Assembly (NCBI RefSeq): GCF_032854445.1
Contig: NC_088304.1
Location: 20,783,704 to 20,847,703 of the forward strand
Length of the DNA: 64,000 nt
Direction: 5' to 3'
Source of the DNA: Liolophura sinensis
Lineage: Eukaryota > Mollusca > Polyplacophora > Chitonida > Chitonidae
The notes under the pieces are model-generated. The model saw nothing but the letters and a program-made list of their open reading frames with translations. It was not told the DNA's origin and ran no database searches. The position numbers and the translations under genes are program-made. Below are positions 45,410 to 58,330 of the stretch, one piece after another (position 1 is the first letter of the stretch; the number at the start of each line of letters is the position of its first letter).

Positions 45410-48400
45410 CACATAACTTTTCTGAAACTTCAACGTGACCAGTAGGGCAGAGATGTTCCATATCCTCTATGAAAACTGATCCTGATAACAAGTAGAAGGC
45501 AACTCTGTCCTTGATGAACAGAACCGAATCAAAAGCTGTCTGCTGCAAAAGTTTCTCCAAGCTGTCAACTACAGCGTTCGTCATGTTGATGTACACAATA
45601 TTGCAGTCTGGGTTTGAACATGGTTGTGTGTTATCACAACGATGTGAAACAGAAATCTCCAGTGTTTTCTTGTCTTCGTTTATGATAGTGGTGTCGACTT
45701 GAATAAACTCGACGCTCGCGTTCAGGGCTGACACAAGCGCTGCTTGAAACAAGCCGGCCAGTGTTGAGTCGGTTTGATTAGGCCATTCCTCCATCCTCTC
45801 TGTTTTTGAACCTCGACTGACCGAGTCGTACCGGGCGTGGACTTTCACGAAAGGACAAGCCGTTCTGCTAGACTTCACATGCACAGCTGTCTCGATCGAC
45901 TCGTCTTGACCGTATGAATTGCTAGCCACACATTTATAAAGAGATGCAGTGTTGTGGGGAAGGCTGCCCATCACAAGTTCTTCCTCAGATGATATCGGTT
46001 CGGTTTGGGCTGAGGAGTACCAGAGAATTTTGGCCTCTGGATCAGCGGTGACATTGCAAACCAGCGAGTGTTGGTCTTCAGGGGAAACTCTAAGGACCTG
46101 GGGCCATACACCGATAAATCTTGGTGGGAAAACAACATCTACAAAGGCTGCAGCGGATGTTGTGTCCCCAAAATGATTTTTGGCCTCACAGGTGTAGTTG
46201 CCTTCGTCGTCGATGATGACGTTCACGAGGAGTAGGGTCCTATTATTGCGATTATTTAGAATAACACCGTCCTTGTACCATACATACGAAGGAGATGGCA
46301 CAGCTTGTGCAAGGCAAGAAAGATTCGCATTTTCACCTTCGACAACAAGCTTGTCGCTGGGACTGTGCAAGATTTTCGGTGATTCTCCACAAAACATGTC
46401 CATTGCATTTGCTCTATGTAGCTCTTTTTCTAGTCTTGATGACAAAAAAGTTATCTCCTCTAAAACTTGTGAGTCATTGGCTAGCAGGCTGTGTATGTCT
46501 CGTTCAAAATCACCGAATGTATCCGACAAGTTTCCAACATATGCAGGATCTAAAGAATCCAACAGAGAATGGATTTGTCCAACAGCGGAGAGGATACAAT
46601 CAGTAAATCCTGCACAGTCAAATTCCTCCTCGAATGTGCCTTCAGTGTAGCCTTCCATTTCTTCCTTCCAGAGATGTATCACTTTGTTGTTTTTATACTC
46701 TTGAATACTCACCCACTCAGAATTATTCACTGCGGTGATCGATGAAGATAAAGCGCTTAAAACTTCATCATCGTCCACGGTCATGTTGTTTACTGCATTG
46801 GTAACCTGGCTTGGTGTTACACCAAATTCCCTTAAAATTTCATCCGATCCAGAAGATAAATCGACTGTTTTTAAGTAGGAGTTTAGATTAAATTCTTCAA
46901 AATATGTAGTGGAATTTTCTTCTGCTTCGGCGGCTTCGTCGTACACTTTCTCTGAAACGTTTCGCAGGACACCAATACTTTTCGAGATGAATTCAAAGCT
47001 TCGTTGATAATTTCCACATTGAACCTCCCAGAAGTTCGTAGCCGTATCCGTGACGTCATCCTCTGTGTCAGTGATGTTGATAGCTGAAAACAAGCCAGTG
47101 TCTCTTGGATAAACATTATGAATGGTTGAAAGAGCTTTACTCACTACCGCTCGACGCTTTCGACCAGGAATAGAAAAATTCGCCATGGCCTTCTTTAAGT
47201 AGCTTTTAGCGAGTTTCCATAAACTGCCTATAGCATTTCTGAAATTTATTACGAACCTGTGTTTTTTCCAACCACTCTGCCAGAAGTTGATTTCACAATG
47301 CAATTCTAACTCCCAGGCATCGGCCACCGACAGAGACTGTTTGAAGCCGCACTGTTTGAAATCGATGATATTTTGCAATTTATTCCCTACGTATGCATCC
47401 AGTAGTGCCAGACCGTTCTTCAATGACATTCTCAACGCCTTTAAGGCCTTTTCAGCTAAACTGGCCGCTATTTCAGCGCCTTTCAGCACAAGGTTAACAC
47501 CACTGAGAGCGACTTCAGCGACTTTTAAGAGTCCTCGACTTTTGTCGACTAATATCTGACCCCCCGTCACAGCGGCTTTCGCCCCGTCAAGAACTAACAT
47601 TGGGGCATAAGTGGCTGCTTTAGCGACCTTAAGAGCGGCATACACCAAGCCTCGCTTTACCCTGCACACTGCGTTTGCCGCCACACATCCAAGACGAGGA
47701 AGTCTAAATGCACACTCCGTAGGATGGAAGCAGGGATATCTTACTAAACCGATCTTACATGCTTTACTCCATGTTAATCGACGGATGCATATTTTCTCGC
47801 AATTACGTATCTGACACATTTTGTCTATTTTGTTCTGTGTAGCCGTCAAAACACTGTTGGCTTTCTTAAAGGGAGCCTTAGCCTTTTCAAGTGAGGCTTT
47901 CGCTCTGTCAAGTGTGGCAACGGCTTCGTCAAAAGCACTTCCGTTCGATCGAACAGCAGCTTTCGCATTTTCTACCTTTTGTTGTGCCGCCTTCAATCCT
48001 TCCTGAGCATGCGTCATTGCTCTTTCACCAGCCTGAAGTCTAGCATTTGCGTTCTCTCCAATCTGTTTTGCGGCTGTCCTGACAGCATCCCAAAAACTTC
48101 CAGTGAATGAATCGTCTCCTCCGGGCAAGAAGTCGCCTTGGATCCAAACTGCCCAGTCTTGTGGGTTTGTAGAATATTCAGCCCCCACTGTCAGTCTGGC
48201 ACGAAATAGGTTAAACAGACTGGCTTCAGCGGAAGCAAAGATTCCCTTTGTTGAAACAAACAGGTCACCAGTAGCTTTAACACCAAACAAACTCCAAGTA
48301 ACATGAAGCCGACAAACAAACCGAAATCTTGTCAAGGAAAATGCAATTTCAAGCCCGTAACCTATTTTTGGGGACAATAACTTCCAGAATAAAATGCCCC

Positions 48401-49201
48401 ACTTCAGTTTTTCAACATTTGCGGTTCGCCAGTAGAGTATGCCCATCAATCTTATGGCCTTATCGTTTTCTAGATGATCGTAAAACTCAGAGAATCTAGA
48501 CTTGCATGGCATAACGTCTTCGTCGGACATCACGATCTCTCCATCAACACCCAAAACCATACCCAGTAATGTCAGACTAAACTTTCCGTTAAGCCCCCAC
48601 GTGCCCATATTCGGGAAAAATGGGATGCTAATGTCGTAGAGTTTTTTTACTAAATCTTTAGATATACTGCGTAGGCCTAGCACGTGTGGGTTAATTCGGT
48701 CCATGGAGGGATTCGAGGAGCTGTCAAGACGGATGGAAAGCAAATCTTTCAGCTCAAGATATACTTTGTGTATTACTGCAATTTGATTAGTAGTTGACTT
48801 CATAAAATCTGCGTATGAAGTCGCACTGAATTCTCCCGCCATAACATCTAAAGTTTGTTTCGACAAATTAGCAGTGAGCGCTGTTAACAATTCCACTTGC
48901 AAGGCGACATCGGATTCAGCCATTTGAGTTTTCTGAACATCTGATATCTCATTGTGGATTTTTCGCGCTGTGTTCTGAAGCTCCGACAGCAGGAGTTTAG
49001 TTTCATTGTTCCAGGCGGAATACATGGATCCTTTATCTTTTCCTTCTGGGAACGTTTTGAAAAACAACAGTTCGTCTCTGGTACTAAGTATGAGATCCTG
49101 AATGATGGGAGTCCCTTGAAGAAGCTTGGCATCCACGTTCACGCGCACAAAAGCACCTGGTGGGTTGGCTGAAGGACCACAATATTTTCTTACACCGTCG
49201 C
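45410..49201 (-). CDS. Gene B large exon with coiled coil, Cys-rich knot, furin site and two Ig domains
   Basis: A 3792-bp phase 1-1 exon (1264 residues), fully open, starting GDGVRKYCGPSANPPGAF. Residues below count from an upstream in-frame Met at 49214. Same order as in gene A: beta-rich part, coiled coil (375-468; RAKASLEKAKAPFKKANS), Cys-rich segment (461-521; CEKICIRRLTWSKAC), and a long Ala-rich amphipathic helix. A furin-type RKRR lies near 685. Ig 1 (955-1028; LSCLAQA...YTCEAKNHFG) and Ig 2 (LVCNVTA...LYKCVASNSYG) follow, both with the cysteine pair and Trp. An alpha/beta module then ends at EKLCG with donor GTATGT. Confidence 0.94.
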
Positions 49202-50187
49202 CTAAAAAAGACAAGTGTAATGGTTAAAACCAAGGTTGTAAAACTGGAAGGCAGGAGCAAATCAACACATTAGAACGAACAAAAAGTACAACACTGAAAA
49301 AGACACAATATCAGCAAATACCTTTACTTTATTATGGCCCAACTGGTAAAAGCTAAGAGAGAAAAAAAACATAAAATTCGTGTAACATTCACATGAAAGG
49401 GTTTGGAAAGATATTTGCAAATATGGTATTCAATATTTTTTTAAATTTTTTCAAAAAAAAAAGAACATTGACACTGATGTTCTTAATGAGGATGTTTCGC
49501 GTGTAAAATGAATGCACCTAATTGTGTACTTTCATCTAACAAATATATTCAACCAATGACTCCACTACTCAAATACGTTCATTAGAGATGAAATACATCC
49601 ATATTTGGAAGAGTATTATCACAGATTATGTATACCAGGTGGTGTACCCAATCATGAAAAAATATTTTCAAACACGTTGTCCTCTTGAACAACATTTCGA
49701 ACAAATACTGATAATCATACTTAAAAAAGCTTTTCACGCTCTTTCGTCTGAAGGTTAAAAGGGTTTTATATTTCCTTTAATCTAACATCCAGTTGGTCAC
49801 CGCCATGAATCGTTTGCGAATCAGTTTCCAAAAAGCAATATTTAAAATATACGGTATTATCGTTACTGGGATGTCCCACTTTTTGGGTACAGCATAGATC
49901 TAAATGAGGGAAAAGAAAAGACTGAGGCTACATAGGGTTTCGAGACATTGAACTGTGGCACCTAATCATCATCTATACATGCCAACAGTCTACAATACAT
50001 ACCAGTACATAACCTCACTGGTCCTAAGTAAAAGCATATCTTCCAGCATAAGATCCACTGCATCAACTGTAAACCATTACTTAGGCTGACCACATTTAGA
50101 ACACGTCTCTACACGGCCGAATGAGTAGCCGAATCTGCATGCAATGGTAAAATATACTGAGATGGGACCAATATATGAAGTGTTTAC
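49202..50187 (-). other. Gene B intron, nothing recognised
   Basis: AT-rich sequence with short poly-A tracts; no repeats or exons that I can support. Confidence 0.5.
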
Positions 50188-50338
50188 CTCCAATACCAAC
50201 CACTGCTTCTCGACGTTCAAATATGTCCCTGACCGTAAAAGAGTATCTTTTGCCCATAATTTGAACTCCCACTCCCATCTCGAAATGATCAAGTTGGGTG
50301 TATACGTCTCTCGGCTTTACAAACAGATGAGTGAATAT
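50188..50338 (-). CDS. Gene B 151-bp exon before the large exon
   Basis: Phase 0 in and 1 out: IFTHLFVKPRDVYTQLDHF, a beta-rich segment, ending VVGIGG with donor GTAAAC. Same length and start as gene A 10456-10606. Confidence 0.88.
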
Positions 50339-53300
50339 CTGAAAATTGACGCAATAAGAACGATATATTAAACAATTCATGTTTCAATAGTAGCTAAACG
50401 ACTATGCATATAAATTTCTAACGATCGCATGTTAAAGAAACCGGGGAACAATTTAGTGGTCATAAAGATGAGTGATGGGTATATTATTGGGATACACGAT
50501 TACTCATTGACACGATACGGAAATACACGGTGTCACTAGAATTACTGACAACATGCATTTCTGTTCATTCGTTAATCCTGTTAAGAATGATGATATATAT
50601 ATCGACGTTGTTGCTTTCACCACCGAATAAAGGGACATCAGGTAGTCAACAGACGTATGCGCTGCAGCATACACGCCCCTTTTAAGAAGATACCGAAATA
50701 CCTTGTCGCTGAATAACTGTGTACCGAACTTATATTGCAAAATACCCATCAAATCGCTGCATCCGCTTCATTGTTTTCACTCACGAACCAAAGGAGATAA
50801 CCTAGCGATCAGATATACATGTATATGGAATACGCTACAGGACACAGGAACATACACGTCCGACACGTGACCGATGCTGTTTGTTGAAAATGATGTGAGA
50901 TAATATCTGAGGTGGGGTAATTTGGCAATTTTGGTTGACAGTTGGCACGTTATTGCTTGCTTACTTAATTTGTTAAATCCATCTGTAGTTAATATATTTC
51001 GGACACTGGGAATTTGTAAGGCCGTTATAATTATGCTGAATGGGGTCTTGATATTCTCCATATCAGATTAAAGTCAGCCTTTAGATTTGTAACATATAAT
51101 TATAGATGGAAGTAATCTGGCGTGAGACATAAACAGATGTGAGCTGAAATTCTTAATATCGTGTCTATCTTAGAACAATAGCGTTGATGACATTACTTCC
51201 AGAAAGTAGATTGAATTGGTGCTTGTCTTAGTCCAGTGCTTACGTATGCGGCGACCGATCCCTGCAGCATGATATGAACTCAATCACGGCTTTTTACAAG
51301 TAACTTAACTCTTCGATATAATGTTCGATTATTAACATCTCTCGCTTGGATGTTGCTTGGTAACCTTGGATAACCAGGAGATTTAACCAGGGCAATTTAA
51401 GAGCAATGGAATAAATAAACATGTCCTATATCATCTTTTCTGTATGAATTCTACGTAGGGCAGATGACCTTCATCTGATACACAGAATATAACGAACGTT
51501 CAATGGCGAAATAATTAATTCATTTTCAGGCTTTAATATGCTAATATGTTAATGTGCTGATATAAAGCATCCACTCGATTTTTTTTCTTTATTTTGGTTT
51601 TCACATCTCACGGGCTATTCGTGTTATGGCAGCAATGTTAAAGTAGTGTGTGTTAAAACACGTAGCTTCACTTATCAGGGTCTTAATCAAAGACATCATG
51701 TGTGTTAGAAACAAATCAATGCTTGCGTCGGTATGTCCGAACGTTAGTCACATACCTTACTAGATGCCGTTGTGTCTACCAGAACCCCAAAGCATGGACT
51801 TGATCGGGCACAGAAATGCTTTTAGTGTGGTGTAAAACATCAGTGCAAACAGAAAATCGGATAATACTACATCGAGATTGTGAATGTGACATTACAACAG
51901 AAAGTTTAAATCAAGTGCATTTAAAATTTAATTTTGGATGGACAGAGAACTTTTTGCCTTTTTTCAGGACATCGTGTGTGTGAATTGGCTTGACAGACGG
52001 AGTCCAGACTGTGTTACGCGATAATTAAAGACAACGTACACGATTTAAAAACAAGGGCTATAAGACACCTTACAGCTTGCCGGTAATGGTTTCAGTCTCA
52101 GATGACAGTTTACGCTTACAGGGCAGCGGCACATGTAAAACTGTAACTGACCACAACATAAAACCTTACTCTGAGAACAAGTACACATGTATAGTGAATA
52201 ATATGAAAGTCCGAAACCAGGTAATTTGGATAAAAAATGTCAAATATAATATCAAAATTCACATGTGTACATCATCAAGGCATGTTTATCGAGCCCATAA
52301 AGTGTCATGGTGATATGTTGTCATGGTGATATGCTGAAAGCTGATAACGGCTGACCCAAACATAAACCCTATTCTGAGACTACATATACACCTGTGAAGC
52401 CAAAAGTCAAAAACCTGATAATCTGAATAAAAATCCAGATATGATTTACAATTTATTTATTTTTTTTATTTCATGAAAACTTCAAAGCATGCCCATTGTC
52501 CCCATCAACTTTCAGCAAGATAGTGCTAAAACTGTGGCAACAGCTGTCGCCGCCCCCCCCCCCCCCAAAGAAAAAAATCCTTCCCCTGGCTTACTATAGT
52601 GCACCAAGAGTAGTAGTCCAAAACCTGAATAAAAGTGAAACTATCCGTAATTTACAATCAAAGTGAGTAAATGCCCAAATCATGTTCATCATTTCCACCA
52701 AGTTTCATAAAAGTGATGTTAAATCTGTGAGAAAAGCAGACCCAAACATAAAACCTTACTTAACTGAGCCAAAGAAAAAAGCTTACTTGGACGCGGACAC
52801 CGACATCAAGACCAGCACTACTCTTCCCTCACACTCATAATACTTCGCCTTACTTTGTAGCGGCCAGATAAAAGAACGCTGTGCCTGTTAGGCCGATCGC
52901 ACAGTCTGGCATTCGTTGAACAATAGTTGTCTGTCTTTAACAAGGAGTACATGTCTCTAGATCATACGTGGAAACGTTTGCCAGTATTTTAATTCAGGCG
53001 GATTACACTTGTTAATCTTTTCTGTACTCATAATACTGACCGCTATATGGTGTCAAGGAACAACTAAATAAATAAACTAAATTATATCTCGTGGTTGTAT
53101 TGACTTCTAGAGATGTTACATGCATTGCCACGTGTAATCGCACATGGTTGTACTGACATGGAGACATGTTACATGCATTGTCTCGTGTAATCGCAAATGT
53201 GAATTATGGTACTGATAATTGGTAATGATCTAGCTTCTAAACTAGAGTTAAATGCAGCGAAAACAAGGAAAATGACTTAAATACACGATCTATGCGTCGA

Positions 53301-53471
53301 AACAGATATTAGTATACCAGTTGTCAACCAATACGGACGTTTCAGGTCAATACTCGCAAGGCCAAAGAGAACGTATAACACAAATCACCAAGAAACTAAA
53401 AAAGTATAGAAGATAGGACGGAATCATGTAAATGGAAGCAGTCAACAGTTTCCAGTGATGCAAACACTTAC
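50339..53471 (-). other. Gene B intron with degenerate repeats
   Basis: Between 52080 and 52790, phrases such as GACCCAAACATAAA and AACCTGATAATCTGAATAAA recur at about 280-bp spacing, with a poly-C tract near 52552. A piece of repeat family 4 lies at 53290-53460. No exon is supported. Confidence 0.5.
53290..53460 (+). repeat. Dispersed repeat family 4, partial uninterrupted copy
   Basis: TCGAAACAGATATTAGTATA, TTCAGGTCAATACTCGCAAG; the same left half as at 11805 and 27685. Confidence 0.75.
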
Positions 53472-53601
53472 GCTCTCGGGATCAATATGTGACATGAAGG
53501 CTTGGATCGTAGCGGATACTGAAAAGTCAAACGTCCTGCCACTGCTGACCATGTCTCTCTTCAGCAGCATTTTGTTCCAGACGATGGCCCTTTCTGCATA
53601 C
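53472..53601 (-). CDS. Gene B short linking exon
   Basis: A 130-bp exon, phase 2 in and 0 out: YAERAIVWNKMLLKRDM, then FDFSVSATIQAFMSHIDPES, donor GTAAGT. Counterpart of gene A 15576-15699. Confidence 0.82.
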
Positions 53602-54315
53602 CTAGGCAAATAAACATGATTCGGTTTTGAGCATTATCTCCAAGTAATATATTTGACACACTCCCCCGGATGCTACAGGCACTATAGTTCAAGTCAGACT
53701 TAAATAAATAACTGAAAAAATAAGTGTGGTTATGTTAAGAGAATGTCAGTGATAAATGAGTGATATTTGACTGCATTCTGTTATCACAGCATAGCAGTGT
53801 GCCATATTTACAATATTTGTGCTGAATTAATACGTTAGGTGTGTTATAATAAACAATCTGCTGAAATAACAGAATACATCCTAGCATCACTCAAACATAA
53901 AACATTCTGTTAAATTTAACTCATTATTTTTTTAGAGAACCGCATCTGGCCAAAAATTTCAATCAGATATCACTGTAAACTATGGCGCTCAAATCGATTT
54001 TTAAAAAGCAAACATTTTCAACCAAATGTGTCAGTACGTTCTGTTAGCACTTTGCTTTTACAATAATTCCGTGGTATTTAATGCTAGCCCTATGGCATGC
54101 CTTGGTGAAAACGGCATTGCTTGAAAGAAAGCAGCACCATGTAAACAAAAAGCTAAAATGTGACGTTTGTTAGTCGTTTGCCCTGTTTCTCGTATTGCCT
54201 TGATTTAACCACCTGTTGCCTATATAGACGCGTAGCTATATCAACATTGGCATTAATTTTCATGTTTGCGGCTTGAATATTTCCAGTAACTTGTACGTAT
54301 ACGTAAAAAACTCAC

Positions 54316-55541
54316 GGGTACGTAAACATATTGGCTCCATTCCAGAACTGGAGGTCTTGTGAGATAGGGGGAAGGCGAAGTTGCCCCAGTTGACGAAACG
54401 GAAAAAGCCGAGGAAGTAAAACTCTATATTAGACATTTTTTGAAGGGCAGCGAACATGTCAAGATGCCGAAACTTTGCTCCGGCTTCCTCCGTAAACATC
54501 AACGTCACTGTATTCCCTATTTCCGTCAGCATGTCCACTATGATGCAAACGTCACCCTTTTGGATCTCGAACCTTTCCTCCAATATCGTCAGGATGAAGG
54601 GATCGTGAAACCTAAAGACGACGTACAGAGTATCGTCTTCAGTCGGTGCTCCTTGACACACGTCTTGCTCCTGAACTGTGCGGCCGGCCAGAATCTCAGG
54701 CTTGAATGGAATCGCCTCTAGAGCTTTCTGGCTTACGGGAGCCATCTGCATGTAATACGGCAGAATTTCACCAAGATTTTTAAAAAGGGTCCAGAAGATA
54801 CTACGCGCTTCTCGCAGTTCCACCATGTCTCTTTCGGAGAGAAAGATTTCGTCGCAAGGGACATCTTTGTGGTTGATCAGCTGAGTGCCATCCTCTTTCT
54901 GCAAATTCACGGCGCCTAACTTTATCTCGGAACCAGTTCGAATCTCTACCCCGTCTCTGGGACATCGGTAAATGTACATCCCCGTAGACGAGCATTACAA
55001 TACCTGAAGAGTATATCACGGGAGAGGTATTCAGTTTGTACCAAGGAGAAGTTGAGGAGAACCAGAGCTCGTGCTGTTCAAAGTTCAACAAAAACCAAAA
55101 GCATCCATCGGGAAGAAGGGCTGTTTCTCAGGTTTAGTCTGGAAAACACATCATCAGCGCGTACCCGACAATTGCATGGTTGTTCCCAAAATCACCAGCG
55201 CTTGGACCAGAGATGTCAAATGTCAGATTGTATATTCCCCTTCGTGAAGCGGTAAATTCAAATTTAGAAACGTCCCGGAGAGTAATGGTTTCGGGAGTAA
55301 TCGTCACGTCATCTGGTTTCTTCAACAGGCTGAGTTTCAACTCTTCCTCGGGTTTTGCTTCTACCTTGATATTGGCATAGGGCTCCCCCACACGAGCTTT
55401 CAACTTTGAGGGCATTCTTATAACACCGGTCTCACAGTGATCTCCCATATAGCCCAGCATCGTAGCAATCGCAGCGATATCCGCCATCCCAGTTAGCGAT
55501 GCACTTTCCTTGATGCTGACAAGGTGTGATGGCGCAGGGGT
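54316..55541 (-). CDS. Gene B exon: EGF-like domain plus unrecognised module, with five frameshifts
   Basis: Matches gene A exon 15 along its whole length (EGF start DPCAITPCQHQGKC; GDHCETG; LPDGCFWF against LPEGCFYL; REARSIFWTLF against NNARSLLRTFF; end FWNGANMFTYP against FFNGDTLFEYP). The frame must change five times to follow the match, at homopolymers 55453-55455, 55164-55166, 55118-55120, 54959-54961 and 54367-54371. Three look like one extra base and two like one missing base. With the net +1 removed, the length has the expected phase. Borders are acceptor tttcacag and donor GTGAGT. Confidence 0.8.
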
Positions 55542-55659
55542 CTGTGAAAGAAAAAAAATATTTTTCATTTTTCCACGTTGTTTTTGTACATTCCTTCACT
55601 ATAGACGATTTCCATACTCCTCTCTGGATTTTCATCCAGAAAAGATGAAGAGGCGCTGG

Positions 55660-55948
55660 TTTTTATTTATTTATGTATTTATTTAATTATTTATTTATTT
55701 GATGTTTTGCGCCGTACTCAAGAATATTTCACTTATACAACAGCAGTCAGCATTGCGGGGGGAGGAAACGGGGCAGAGCCCGGGGGGAAACCCACGGCCA
55801 TCCGCAGATTGATGAATGACCTTCCCACGTACAGCCAGAGAGGAAGCCAACATGAGCTGGACTTGAACTCACAGTGTCCGCATTGATGAAATGCTCCTGG
55901 GTCATTACGCTGGACTAGCGCGCTAACCAACTGAGCCATGGAGGCCCC
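55660..55948 (-). mobile_element. tRNA-derived SINE, full length
   Basis: TTTATTTATTTATGTATTTA tail, conserved body, head ending GAGCCATGGAGGCCCC. It lies just upstream of the frameshifted exon. Confidence 0.88.
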
Positions 55949-56039
55949 TCGCTGGTTTTGAAAATACGGAGTAGAATTCAGTGAAAATACCCTTTGAGAC
56001 CTATTAATGTATAAATCTATTTTATTTGACAGTTGTTTC

Positions 56040-56200
56040 ACTACTATGTTTAAGACTTTTCACTTACACGACGATGATTACTTTTATTGATGGAGGAAGC
56101 CAGAGTGGTAGGTGTAAACCACTGACCTTTTGGCAAATTAATGACGAACTTTTCCATGGATGAGATATATATATATGTACACCCCTTATAGTAAACAAGG
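56040..56200. repeat. Dispersed repeat family 5, partial copy
   Basis: GTTTAAGACTTTTCACTTAC, then GGTGTAAACCACTGACCTTT and GACGAACTTTTCC. Related copies at 58520 and 61225. Confidence 0.6.
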
Positions 56201-56366
56201 ACTCTAACGCAGTAAGACCGGAGCTATCTACTAATTCCCTACCAAAGGACATCGTTTGTCTCAACTATTAAAATGCAAGCGCCCTATTTAGAGGCATAAT
56301 ATACGGCACAGCCCCCAAATCCAAATAATCTCCTAATGAAGTGGTAGGCCAAACTGGCCGTCTTAC

Positions 56367-56493
56367 CGATGCAGTGTTTTCCCATCAGTGTGCAGCTCCA
56401 GGAAGTCTGGGCAGTAACACGGACGTCTGCCAACGCACAATGGTGCACAGCCTGTTGAGTCTGGATCGTCTTCCGGACCACAGAGGTGGATCT
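56367..56493 (-). CDS. Gene B exon: EGF-like domain, one frameshift
   Basis: EIHLCGPEDDPDSTGCAPLC, RRPCYCPDFLEL; the end should be KHCIG as in gene A exon 14 (VHCMG), but the frame is lost at the run 56377-56380. The length is 127, one more than a multiple of three, which fits one extra base. Confidence 0.75.
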
Positions 56494-56819
56494 CTGCAAT
56501 AGCATAAAGTAGAATATTTTCAATACACTTGCCTTGTGTCAGAACCTACTGTAATCACACCAGAAAGGCATCTTGAGATTGCCATGACACCGTCACCTTT
56601 GAACGCTTTATTGACCCTGCAGAAACACGAGACACGAATAGCTTTATGTATGTACATGTACTGTACTTAAAAGAAACCTAATTTTGGCAGCACGGAAAGG
56701 AAGGTTCATAAAATGCAACATTTAGAAAACTGTACGACAGGTAAAGAACATAATTTTTTCAGTCAATGACGGCCGAGAGTCATTAGGTGTATGTACCTAC
56801 ACTGTGTGTCATTTTGGCA

Positions 56820-57030
56820 GGAAGGGTTCATTCTGCCAAAGTGCTACTGCCACTGAAGTATCATGGCGAAGACACCAGACATGACACTTCATCTAGTGAC
56901 ATTATACTGACGCCGTGCTAACCAGTCAATTTCCCAGTGTAGAACCCAAAGCGAGACAAGAACAAGTACAGTTATTAAAGTCTTTGGTATGACCCGACCG
57001 GGGTTTGATTCCAGGTCTCCCGAGATATAT
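56820..57030 (-). mobile_element. Second SINE family, copy 2
   Basis: On the minus strand: AATCAAACCCCGGTCGGGTC, CATACCAAAGACTTTAATA, GTCAGTATAATGTCACTAG, GTCTTCGCCATGATACTTCA. Same block order as 42260-42490. Confidence 0.68.
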
Positions 57031-57187
57031 TGCATGCAATCAGGGAATAACAACACAAAAATCTGAGAAAAACAACAAACGCAAATCAAACATCTTTCAT
57101 TGACACAAAAGATGTCTTGAGGCAAAAAAAAAAAACAAAAAAAAAATGTTCATGTAAACATGTAAAATTAAAACAAAAAGACAAAAC

Positions 57188-57721
57188 ACAACAAACCTTG
57201 ACACATATCGAGCAACGTTACACCATAAATTGCAAGTCCTAAAAACCAAACTCAGAACAGGAAAGAACACAAATTGTGGTTCGAACATTGTCCTGCAGTA
57301 AAGAATCAGCGTGTAAATTATAAACTTTGTAGACTATCTTAAAAGGCATTTTATTTGTAGCTGTGTCTGAATGTTTGACTGAAGCTAATTAACACCGGCC
57401 CAGCCCTCAACCACTGAAACTTTTTTTACAAGTGTCAAACATCGATACAAAGAACAAACGCTGATGCATAAAATAAAACTTTGCCACGGACAACAAGCCT
57501 TGAAACAAGCAATAAATCATGTATAAAATAAGCTTTGGTACTAACCTTAAACCTTCACACAAACAATATACCTTAACACAGTGAACAAATGTTAACTCAA
57601 TCAGCAGACTTTTACACAGCAACATGGATACATACAAACATCAAACTTTGACAAAACATCAGGCCTTGACGTAAACAAAGCAGCATGACAAAAGTAGCAG
57701 ACTTTCACTCAAACAACAAAC
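57188..57721 (-). repeat. Degenerate array related to the adjacent 5' splice site
   Basis: The donor region TGTCAAG/GTTTGTTGT of the neighbouring exon recurs exactly at about 57190-57203. Looser forms (TTCAAGGCTTGTTGTC, GTGAAGGTTTAAGGTT) occur between. The units are irregular. Confidence 0.5.
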
Positions 57722-57836
57722 CTTGACATCTTCCATCAAGTTTGGTCAGATAATTGTCCCAAACACTTGCATTTGTATGACCCTGGTGTGTTTTCACAGT
57801 CTTGCTCGCAGACATTGTCCTTACATTCATCAATAT
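57722..57836 (-). CDS. Gene B exon: calcium-binding EGF domain, one frameshift
   Basis: DIDECKDNVCEQDC, NTPGSYKCKC, then the frame breaks at the run 57758-57760; past it the expected YLTKLDGRCQG continues in the other frame. The length of 115 is one over a multiple of three. Donor GTTTGT is weak. Confidence 0.78.
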
Positions 57837-57954
57837 CTGAAATGACGACAAAAAAAGCCCTGATAAGAGGAAATTTTAGCTGACAACTGGTACACAAACG
57901 TCTGTTTCGACCTAAAGATTACACTCAATTATAATTATCGCCTTTATTCTTATA

Positions 57955-58150
57955 ATACAATTAAAGACGTACAGCATGGAGAGTAAAACCAGAGTATCGA
58001 AAACAATGCGATAAGAATTGGCAAATTGTCAAGCGTAGCCGGTGAAATACGGTCCGTTTTCCATTGACCACAGTCAGGGTTTTATTCTAACCCTTCATGT
58101 AAATGCATAAAAGTAACACATTACACGACCCCAAGCACCACGGCTTAACC
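57955..58150 (+). mobile_element. MITE-like repeat, forward member of a head-to-head pair
   Basis: ATTAAAGACGTACAGCATGG, AGTCAGGGTTTTATTCTAAC, GCACCACGGCTTAACC. Confidence 0.8.
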
Positions 58151-58154
58151 TTGT

Positions 58155-58330
58155 TAGCAGCTAATATTTAGCTATTTAAATGGACATTAGAATACAGCCC
58201 TATCTAAGTTGACAAGAGACTGCGTTTCATTAGTTACTTGTGACCCTTTGCAAATTGTCACACTCTCGCTGATGCTCTGACATTTACTCTCCATGCTATA
58301 GTCTTTAGTATTGTATCCTATCTAATTGTC
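58155..58330 (-). mobile_element. MITE-like repeat, reverse member of the pair
   Basis: Reverse orientation of the same family: AAGTTGACAAGAGACTGCG, GCAAATTGTCACACTCTCGC, ACTCTCCATGCTATAGTCTT. Confidence 0.75.
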
